The position numbers and the translations under genes are program-made. Below the pieces are notes generated by a model. That model was given only the letters and a program-made list of their open reading frames with translations, searched no databases and was not told where the DNA came from. This document shows, one piece after another, positions 1-5,124 of a DNA stretch of 5,124 nt (the stretch's first letter is position 1; each line of letters begins with the position of its first letter). The DNA comes from an uncultured Verrucomicrobiota bacterium. GTDB lineage: Bacteria; Verrucomicrobiota; Verrucomicrobiia; Limisphaerales; UBA1096. The stretch is taken from assembly GCA_913050205.1 (NCBI GenBank), contig CAJXAU010000155.1, forward strand, positions 1 to 5,124, in the 5' to 3' direction.

Positions 1-1435
1 TGCAAAGCGAGGCCAGAAGGGCGGAGACTACCGGCAAGGCAAGCCGGTACAGCATGAATCGCATTTCGCCACCCACGAGTAACGAGGGGAGGAATACGAT
101 GATCGTCGTTAGCGTGGCCGTCGTAACCGCCAGCCCAATCTCGCCCACCCCTCGAAGGCAGGCTTCACGCCGGGAGAGTCCAGACTGGTAATGTCGATGG
201 ATATTCTCCGCCACCACAACCGAGTTATCCACCAGCAGGCCAACGCAAATCACCAGCCCGAGAATCGAGGTCATGTTCAACGTGTCCCCGGCGAAGAACA
301 TCACCGTCATCGAGATAAACAGGCAGAGAGGGATCGCGAGCGCGATGACCATCGTCAATCGGAATTGGCGAAGGAAAAAATAAAGAACCACCGCCGCAAG
401 GCAGGCTCCGAACAGCCCATTATTTACCAGGCTCCCGAGCTGTTTTTTAATAACGTTCCCGTAATTCTGGTACAGGTGAATATCGTACTTGGCCAGTTCC
501 GGATTTTTTTTGATTTCCTCAATCGCCGCCGCCACGGCGTTGCCCACCTCCACGGTGTTGGCCTCGCTCTCCTTGACCACCGAGATGCCGGCCGATTGCA
601 TTTGGTTCCAGCGCTCGGTCTCCTGATACATGTCGTCCAACCCGTACCGGATGGTGGCGATGTCCTTCAGATACACGGTGTCACTTACCGGGATATTCCT
701 TAGATCCTCCAGCGAGTGAAATGTACTGGTCGACTTGAGAAGGTATTTTTTCCCTCCATCGATCACCGTGCCGCTCGAGAGTGTGAAGTTGTCCCCGCGG
801 AGGCGCCGCGACAGGCGGCTGATACTCAGGCGGTAGGCCTCGGCCCGGTCCTTGTCCACCTCGATCTGGATTCCCTTTCGGCGGATTCGAAAACTGACAT
901 CTGCCACACCGTCAATCCGCTGGATGGGCCGGACGAGGTTTTTCTCGATGTTGTTGTAAAGATTATCGTCGTCGTTGTACCGGATGGACAGGCGGCAGAC
1001 AGTCTGGCTTGACCCACCATACTTGTATATTCGGTAATCATCGACCCCCTCAGGAAACCGTAGTGAAGCGCGTTCCATTCGGTCACGAACCTCCCGGTAC
1101 GCAACGTCCATATCGGTGCCCCGTTTGAAGCTGAGGCTGACTTCGGCAGCAGATTGAGAGCTGCGTGTATTAATCGACCGGATACCGCGGACGGTGCTCA
1201 GTTCCTCCTCCATCGGGAGACCGATCTTTTGCATGGCCTCCTCCGCGACACCGGAACTCCAGCCGGTGCGAACGCGGATGTGGTTGTAGTCCTGCCCCTT
1301 TGGGTATTTCTCCAGCGGCAAACGGCCAACCGCGATCAGCCCTACGGCGAGGATCGTCAGGAAAAAAACAAACACCGTGACCTTGCGACTGAGGGACAGA
1401 CGCGTGATCTCGGTGGCGATTTTATTCGTTTGCAT
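1..1435 (-). CDS. second RND efflux permease; 3' partial (N-terminal half through TM6)
   Basis: Predicted inner-membrane RND exporter subunit, open from ATG 1435 to the window edge (478 complete codons, last at 4-2, no stop). The start is firm: the next in-frame upstream stop is TAA at 1489-1487, with no other ATG, GTG or TTG between. Order: short cytoplasmic N-terminus, TM1 (about 19-37), porter domain (38-335) with the family patterns LPMEEELSTVRGI and LKDIATI, TM2 (338-355, then FLRQFRLTMVIALAIPL), TM3-TM5, and part of TM6 (LALPVVSALLASLC). TM4 reads GLLVDNSVVVAENIHRHYQS: Asp403 matches AcrB D407 and Asn404 replaces D408, a common HAE-type variant. The protein is clearly different from the upstream permease (for example RLPLEKYPKGQDYNHIRVRT after TM1), so this is not a recent duplication. 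The second porter domain and TM7-TM12 lie outside. Heteromeric or independent function with the upstream pump are both possible; substrate unknown. Confidence 0.95.
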   Translation of the reverse strand, partial: MQTNKIATEITRLSLSRKVTVFVFFLTILAVGLIAVGRLPLEKYPKGQDYNHIRVRTGWSSGVAEEAMQKIGLPMEEELSTVRGIRSINTRSSQSAAEVSLSFKRGTDMDVAYREVRDRMERASLRFPEGVDDYRIYKYGGSSQTVCRLSIRYNDDDNLYNNIEKNLVRPIQRIDGVADVSFRIRRKGIQIEVDKDRAEAYRLSISRLSRRLRGDNFTLSSGTVIDGGKKYLLKSTSTFHSLEDLRNIPVSDTVYLKDIATIRYGLDDMYQETERWNQMQSAGISVVKESEANTVEVGNAVAAAIEEIKKNPELAKYDIHLYQNYGNVIKKQLGSLVNNGLFGACLAAVVLYFFLRQFRLTMVIALAIPLCLFISMTVMFFAGDTLNMTSILGLVICVGLLVDNSVVVAENIHRHYQSGLSRREACLRGVGEIGLAVTTATLTTIIVFLPSLLVGGEMRFMLYRLALPVVSALLASLC

Positions 1436-1444
1436 CGCTTGTAG

Positions 1445-1448
1445 CCTT
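1445..1448 (-). promoter_or_regulatory. weak Shine-Dalgarno sequence AAGG for the downstream RND gene
   Basis: On the minus strand the sequence before the start codon reads CCAAGGCTACAAGCG then ATG, putting AAGG nine nucleotides upstream. It is the only purine-rich anti-SD match in the normal window. Its AAG is the last three bases of the 22-bp palindrome, so folding of that palindrome in mRNA would hide it. Confidence 0.5.
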
Positions 1449-1467
1449 GGCCAAGCGCTTGGCCAAG
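1446..1467. repeat. 22-bp perfect palindrome (two CTTGGCCAAG units separated by CG)
   Basis: CTTGGCCAAG, itself a perfect 10-bp palindrome, occurs at 1446-1455 and again at 1458-1467 with CG between, so the whole 22 bp equals its own reverse complement. It can also be read as a 12-bp tandem repeat CTTGGCCAAGCG (1446-1457 and 1458-1469). In minus-strand RNA it could fold as a 9-bp stem closed by a GCGC loop, ending 10 nt before the downstream ATG and covering most of the ribosome binding site. As DNA it could instead be a site for a dimeric regulator. Which, if either, applies cannot be decided from one sequence. Confidence 0.9.
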
Positions 1468-1563
1468 CGGGCGTGGAAAAACGGTATTAATCCACGGCTT
1501 CTCAACATTACTTTTGTGGGGCGGATTTCGTTACAGCAGGCAGAAAAAACACCGCCCGCGCAC

Positions 1564-4500
1564 TCACCCCTCTTCAACCGGCTTGAAGTAGCGTTCCCCA
1601 ACCAGACCAAACAGGTAATAGATTGTCGGAATGACGAGCAGGGTCAGCACCGTCGACGTGAGCAGGCCACAGATCACAGCCACAGCCATCGGCTTGCGGA
1701 TCTCGGCGCCATCTCCAAGGCCAAGCGCCATCGGTAGCAGGCCAAGTACAGTCGTGGCCGTGGTCATCAAAATCGGGCGCAACCGAACGCAACCGGCCTG
1801 CACGATGGCCTCCTTCAACGCCATCCCGCGGTTGCGCAGCGTGTTGGTGTAGTCGACCAGAACGATGGCATTATTCACCACGATACCGGCCAGCATGATC
1901 ATCCCAAGGAACACAACCACCGAGAGGTTGATCCCAAAGAACTCAAGGCCCAGCACTGTGCCGACAAAGGCCATCGGGATGGTGAACATGATGATGAACG
2001 GCTGGACAAGCGACTCGAATTGCGACGCCATGATCACGTAGACGAGAAACAGGCTCAAACCAAGCGCCAGATAAAGACTGGTACTGCTACGTTCCCATTC
2101 CTTGTTTTGTCCCGTGATGATAAAGTCCATGTAGCCCGGCCAGTCGATCTCTCCGCCGAGAACCTGTTGGGCCGTCTCCACGGCCGAGCCCAACGAACCG
2201 CTGCCAATGTTGGCCTGTACGAGCGCCACGCGCTTACCGTCGATGCGGCGAATCTCGCTTGGCCCCTCGCCCACTGACAGCTCCGCAATGGAGTTGAGCG
2301 GGATCGGCGTATCGTCACCGGGGTTGACGGTCAATTGGCCCACGTCCGCGACCTGTTCACGATCGTCCTCAGCCAGACGCACCACGATCGGGACACGCCG
2401 GTCTCGGCGATTGAGTCGTGTGGCCTCCGAGCCCTTGACCATGTCACGCACCTGCTCGGCGATGGAGTTGATGTTGAGGCCGTGCCGGATGATCTGCTGG
2501 CGGTCGTAGGTGATTTGCACCTCCGGCGCACCGCTGCGCAGCGTCGGTTCGACGTCCGCCAGTTCCGCCTCCTTTGAGAGCAACGCCGTGGCCTGATCGG
2601 AGTACTCCTTCAACTCCGGCAACTCCTCGCCATTGATCTGGATTACGACCGGTTTTTTAGAGCTGAACAAAACAGGGCGCGTGACGCGGGTGGTGACGTC
2701 CGGCACGTCGTCGAACATCTCACGCAATTGCGCGATGACCTCCTCCTCCGTCTTGTGCGGGTTGTTCGTCTTTTTCAGCAACACTTTGAACCGCGCGGAA
2801 TGCTCGCCCTCGTCTGAGCGCTTCATGTTGCTGGTGTCGAAGCCATACATCACCAGCAGCGTATCGATCTTGCTATCCTTAGCTTTTTTTGAATCGAGAA
2901 TTTTTTGCTCCACGTCGCCGAGCAGTTTCACAGTCTCATCCAGTGGCGTGCCAACAGGAAGTGACACTTCGAACGTAAACTCGCTCTGGTGCACCTCTGG
3001 GAGAAGCTCGGTCTCCAATTGGCGGCCCACGGAGTACGTGACCCAAAAACAGGCTGCAGCGAGGACGATCATCGCCAGCGGACTGGCCAACGCCCAGCGG
3101 ATTAACCGGCGATAAAGCCCCTTGCCCGCGACCTCGTCGGAATCGTCGGAGCGCTCACCGAAAACTTTGGAAAACACGGCACCAATGAGGGAGCCGATTT
3201 TCATGATGCCCCGGTAAACCGTCAGGGCAACAAAAGCCACCGCACGGATCACCCAGACCAGAGACAAGCCGATCATCTCCAGCAGGAACGAGATGGCCAA
3301 GCGTAACACAAAGTAGGGGATCGCGATCCAAAATACCCGTTCGTTGCGCTGGCGGCTCTCGCCAAATACCCGGAACGAACCCCAGAGCTTGGCCAAGGTC
3401 TGCCCCTCGTGGTCCGCTTGGCCAAAGCGGTTTTCATTTTTCGAGCCGGGAACGACCGAGCAAAGCAGCGTCAGCAGCCCCGCCGGGGCCCAACTGACCA
3501 ACATTAATAGTCCACTGGCTCCAAATAACGAGAACGAGCCCGGATTGAAATTCTGACCCAACGCAACCGCCGCCACAACGAAAACGATCATTGCCACAAC
3601 CGGTGAGGCGGCCGCAGCGAACAGCCACCAAGCTGTCCGGCCAAGGTCATGCAGGCGCTTGGCCAAGGCGATCAAGCTCGGGATCATACAAACCATTTGC
3701 CAGACGCCAAATACCGACATCGCCACGGCGGGATAGACGATTTCTTCCTCGAACTTGGGATCGTCCACCGCAGAAACCATCCACCAAGTATACCCCAGCA
3801 CCACGACCTCCATGACTGCCAACAACACGACGGCTGGAAGAACAAAGCGCAGCCAGTACGAGCTAAGGCTCATCCGTCCGTTGATGGAGCCGAAGAAATG
3901 GGAGACCATACCCGCGTCCGACTTGAGCTGAAAACCTGTGCGGCTGGCCAACATCGGGATGAATAACACCGCAACGATCAACGAAGCGATCAGCGACGTG
4001 ACCACCGTCAAGCCAAGGTCACTGAACACCTGACCAGCCAGACCTTCCACGAAGACCATCGGGAAAAACACGCAGATCGAAGTCAGCGTCGAGGCGATCA
4101 CCGCGCCGCGTACCTCTTTCGTGCCTCGGATGGCCGCACTGCGAATTGAGTCTCCCTCCTCGCGGCAACGATAGATCGACTCAAGTACCACGATGGAAGA
4201 GTCGACGAGCATGCCAATGCCCATGGCCAAGCCGCCCAGCGACATGATATTGAGCGTTACGTTAAGAATATTCAGTGGCGCAAACGTGATGAAAATCGAG
4301 ATCGGGATGCTCAATGCGATGATGGCGGTTGTTCGCAGGTCACGCAGGAAAAGCAATAGGATTAGGATGGCCAGCATACCACCGATGAAGGCCGTCCATT
4401 TCACCTCGGAGATGCTGTTATCGATGAAGATGGAGCGATCCGCCACCACGCTGAGGTAGGCGTCCTCCTCGGCGCGGAGCTTACCGGCAAGCGTGGAGCG

Positions 4501-5124
4501 GCTGGAGCCGGAGGATTTGCCAACAAGTTCGGTGACCTTCGCGGCCACTTCGATCATGTTGGCATCGGCTTCCTTGTAAATGTCAATCTGGACACTCTCA
4601 CTCCCATCGGTCTTGGTCATCATCTCGCGGTCGCGCTGACCGTGGACGACTTGCCCCAAGTCCTTCACCCGGATCTCGCGACCATCCCTCCGGAAAACGA
4701 TGGTGTCCGCGATTTCCTCAAGGCTTTGGTACTCGTTGATGGTGCGGATCATGTATTCCGCGCCACCCTCCTGAATACGCCCACCGGCCGCGTTGATATT
4801 TTCCGCGCGCAGACGGCTGATCACTTGGCTAATGGACAGGCTCACCCGCTGCAGCTTGGCCTCATCGATCAACACATGAATTTCCTCCTCCAACCCGCCA
4901 CGCACCCGGGCAGCAGCCACACCCTTGATCGGCTCGATCTGGCGCTTGACCTGCAGCTCCGCTATGCGGCGCAACCGACGCAGCCCCTCGTCCCCCTTGT
5001 ACTTGATACTTCGGCTTGAACCGGAGAGGCTAAGCTCCATCACCGGATCAAGCGACGGGTCGTAGTGCAGTAGCAGAGGTTTCTCCGCCTCGCGCGGCAA
5101 CCGGACGAGGTCGAGTTTCTCGAG
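1564..5124 (-). CDS. RND efflux permease (HAE1/SwrC-like) with inserted DUF805 domain; 5' partial
   Basis: Predicted inner-membrane, proton-driven RND exporter subunit. Frame is open from 5124 to a TGA at 1566-1564, giving 1186 visible residues; roughly the first 110 (TM1 and start of porter domain) lie beyond the edge. The first visible residues (LEKLDLVRLPREAEKPLLLH) are internal family sequence, so the TTG at 5100 is not the start. Visible order: porter domain (about 1-240), TM2-TM6 (244-392, ending IPMLASR), insert (396-670), TM7 (678-700), second porter domain (701-1013), TM8-TM12 (1016-1171). TM4 has GMLVDSSIVVLESIY: the first AcrB relay aspartate (D407) is kept (residue 308) and the second (D408) is serine. 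TM10 has GIVVNNAIVLVDY, with Asn 1084 where AcrB has K940; Asn there is, from memory, usual in HAE1/SwrC-like relatives. Usual length is about 1020-1060; this one should be near 1300, the excess being the TM6-TM7 insert. Substrate unknown. Confidence 0.97.
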   Translation of the reverse strand, partial: LEKLDLVRLPREAEKPLLLHYDPSLDPVMELSLSGSSRSIKYKGDEGLRRLRRIAELQVKRQIEPIKGVAAARVRGGLEEEIHVLIDEAKLQRVSLSISQVISRLRAENINAAGGRIQEGGAEYMIRTINEYQSLEEIADTIVFRRDGREIRVKDLGQVVHGQRDREMMTKTDGSESVQIDIYKEADANMIEVAAKVTELVGKSSGSSRSTLAGKLRAEEDAYLSVVADRSIFIDNSISEVKWTAFIGGMLAILILLLFLRDLRTTAIIALSIPISIFITFAPLNILNVTLNIMSLGGLAMGIGMLVDSSIVVLESIYRCREEGDSIRSAAIRGTKEVRGAVIASTLTSICVFFPMVFVEGLAGQVFSDLGLTVVTSLIASLIVAVLFIPMLASRTGFQLKSDAGMVSHFFGSINGRMSLSSYWLRFVLPAVVLLAVMEVVVLGYTWWMVSAVDDPKFEEEIVYPAVAMSVFGVWQMVCMIPSLIALAKRLHDLGRTAWWLFAAAASPVVAMIVFVVAAVALGQNFNPGSFSLFGASGLLMLVSWAPAGLLTLLCSVVPGSKNENRFGQADHEGQTLAKLWGSFRVFGESRQRNERVFWIAIPYFVLRLAISFLLEMIGLSLVWVIRAVAFVALTVYRGIMKIGSLIGAVFSKVFGERSDDSDEVAGKGLYRRLIRWALASPLAMIVLAAACFWVTYSVGRQLETELLPEVHQSEFTFEVSLPVGTPLDETVKLLGDVEQKILDSKKAKDSKIDTLLVMYGFDTSNMKRSDEGEHSARFKVLLKKTNNPHKTEEEVIAQLREMFDDVPDVTTRVTRPVLFSSKKPVVIQINGEELPELKEYSDQATALLSKEAELADVEPTLRSGAPEVQITYDRQQIIRHGLNINSIAEQVRDMVKGSEATRLNRRDRRVPIVVRLAEDDREQVADVGQLTVNPGDDTPIPLNSIAELSVGEGPSEIRRIDGKRVALVQANIGSGSLGSAVETAQQVLGGEIDWPGYMDFIITGQNKEWERSSTSLYLALGLSLFLVYVIMASQFESLVQPFIIMFTIPMAFVGTVLGLEFFGINLSVVVFLGMIMLAGIVVNNAIVLVDYTNTLRNRGMALKEAIVQAGCVRLRPILMTTATTVLGLLPMALGLGDGAEIRKPMAVAVICGLLTSTVLTLLVIPTIYYLFGLVGERYFKPVEEG
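3115..3417 (-). other. second part of the TM6-TM7 insert: linker with extra hydrophobic stretch
   Basis: Visible residues about 570-670 connect DUF805 to the resumption of the pump at YRRLIRWAL before TM7. A charged/polar linker (ADHEGQTLAK to ESRQRNER) is followed by a hydrophobic stretch of about 40 residues (VFWIAIPYFVLRLAISF through VIRAVAFVALTVYRG), then an amphipathic GIMKIGSLIGAVFSKVF and an acidic GERSDDSDEVAGKG. The stretch is long enough for two membrane spans or for helices lying along the membrane. An even number of crossings is needed to keep TM7-TM12 in the normal orientation. Long hydrophobic linkers before the YRRLLRWAL-type motif occur, as I recall, in some HAE1-type pumps, so this part may be native to the lineage while DUF805 is the added piece. 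Confidence 0.6.
3388..3397. repeat. CTTGGCCAAG palindrome in the linker after DUF805
   Basis: Exact copy with the same 12-bp context (GCTTGGCCAAGG) as the copy at 3658-3667, again encoding Leu-Ala-Lys (in QTLAKLW). A near copy, CTTGGCCAAA, lies 20 bp away at 3417-3426 in another reading frame, which argues against codon choice alone. Confidence 0.7.
3418..3900 (-). other. DUF805 (YhaH/YhaI-like) membrane domain inside the RND permease
   Basis: Domain within the upstream permease, visible residues about 409-569. Three conserved DUF805 blocks occur in order: an N-terminal FFGSINGRMSLSSYW (NGR..YW type, about 3897-3853), the central RLHDLGRTAWW (3657-3625), and the C-terminal PGSKNENRFG (3450-3421). 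Four hydrophobic segments can be read at about residues 425-450, 464-488, 498-523 and 534-559. That matches the multi-pass plan of stand-alone DUF805 proteins, though the domain here is longer than the ~120-residue YhaH, mainly between the first two blocks. Four spans would keep both ends in the cytoplasm, fitting insertion into the TM6-TM7 loop. The biochemical role of DUF805 is, as far as I know, not established, so no function is assigned. The call rests on motif recognition, not a profile search. Confidence 0.86.
3658..3667. repeat. CTTGGCCAAG palindrome inside the DUF805 coding segment
   Basis: Exact copy of the 10-bp palindrome found twice in the intergenic gap, here flanked as GCTTGGCCAAGG. 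On the coding strand it gives TTG GCC AAG (Leu-Ala-Lys) directly before the DUF805 RLHDLGR core. Confidence 0.75.

Larger units (their letters stand above)
1436..1563. other. 128-bp gap between the two RND genes
   Basis: Non-coding gap between the TGA of the upstream permease and the ATG of the downstream one. Its gene-proximal part holds a 22-bp perfect palindrome and a weak Shine-Dalgarno sequence (listed separately). A weaker inverted repeat pairs 1472-1477 with 1491-1496 (6-bp arms, 13-nt loop). T runs are present on the minus strand (about 1546-1551 and 1477-1481), but neither directly follows a convincing GC-rich hairpin, so no intrinsic terminator is called. No well-spaced -35/-10 pair was found. 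With no clear promoter or terminator, cotranscription of the two genes is the simplest reading. Confidence 0.7.

Noticed and set aside
1472..1496. Inverted repeat CGTGGA/TCCACG with a T run, as a terminator between the genes
   Set aside because: Only 6 bp of stem with a 13-nt loop, and the T run lies inside the loop rather than after the stem on the minus strand.
1484..1516. TTGAGA ... TAATAC as a promoter for the second gene (minus strand)
   Set aside because: The two hexamers are only 10 bp apart, too close for a sigma-70-type promoter, and no hexamer lies at 16-18 bp.
1422..1610. Small minus-strand frame of 62 codons spanning the gap, reading RLAKRLAKA across the palindrome
   Set aside because: It overlaps the ends of both RND genes in another frame, and its Leu-Ala-Lys repeats are simply the tandem palindrome translated; no independent sign of coding was seen.
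2633..3115. Plus-strand open frame of 160 codons, and other plus-strand frames (for example 191-703, 4642-5019, 3649-3966)
   Set aside because: All lie opposite well-supported RND coding sequence and translate to compositionally skewed proteins with no recognisable domain; they are antisense shadows.
3115..3939. The insert as a recent mobile-element or assembly artefact
   Set aside because: No terminal repeats or target duplication were seen, the frame is intact at both junctions, and GC sampled by eye (about 52-57% per 60 bp) is within the range of other membrane-spanning parts of the gene. An assembly chimera cannot be fully excluded without reads.
5098..5100. TTG at 5100 as the start of the first permease
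   Set aside because: The frame stays open to the edge at 5124 and the upstream codons (LEKLDLVR) continue typical RND porter sequence; the real start lies outside the window.

Overview
The window carries two tandem genes for resistance-nodulation-division (RND) efflux permeases, both on the minus strand and both cut by a window edge. The upstream gene (5124 down to 1564) lacks its 5' end. The downstream gene (1435 down to 2) lacks its 3' half. A 128-bp gap (1436-1563) separates them. RND permeases of this type work with a periplasmic adaptor and an outer-membrane channel, so the source is almost certainly a diderm (Gram-negative-type) bacterium. By eye the GC content is moderately high. No phylogenetic marker is present; a PVC-type lineage (Verrucomicrobia/Planctomycetes) is only a guess.

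Upstream gene: this is a HAE1/SwrC-like permease with the expected order of porter domain, TM2-TM6, TM7, second porter domain and TM8-TM12. The loop between TM6 and TM7, normally a few dozen residues in the cytoplasm, holds about 275 extra residues. The first ~160 match the DUF805 (YhaH/YhaI-like) membrane-protein signature: NGR..S..YW, then RLHDLGR.AWW, then PGSKNENRFG. The last ~100 contain another long hydrophobic stretch. The open reading frame is continuous through both junctions, and the pump resumes normally afterwards. I regard this apparent DUF805-in-RND fusion as the most unusual feature of the window.

Gap: immediately before the downstream start codon lies a perfect 22-bp palindrome made of two CTTGGCCAAG copies separated by CG. 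Its gene-proximal end overlaps the only visible Shine-Dalgarno-like sequence of the downstream gene. The same 10-bp palindrome occurs twice more, both times inside the DUF805/insert part of the upstream gene.

Downstream gene: this is a second, clearly different RND permease, visible from its N-terminus through TM6. Same-strand order and close spacing suggest an operon whose two permeases may act together (MdtB/MdtC-like) or serve different substrates. The adaptor and outer-membrane factor genes, if present, lie outside the window. Substrates cannot be read from this sequence. The plus strand shows no convincing gene.
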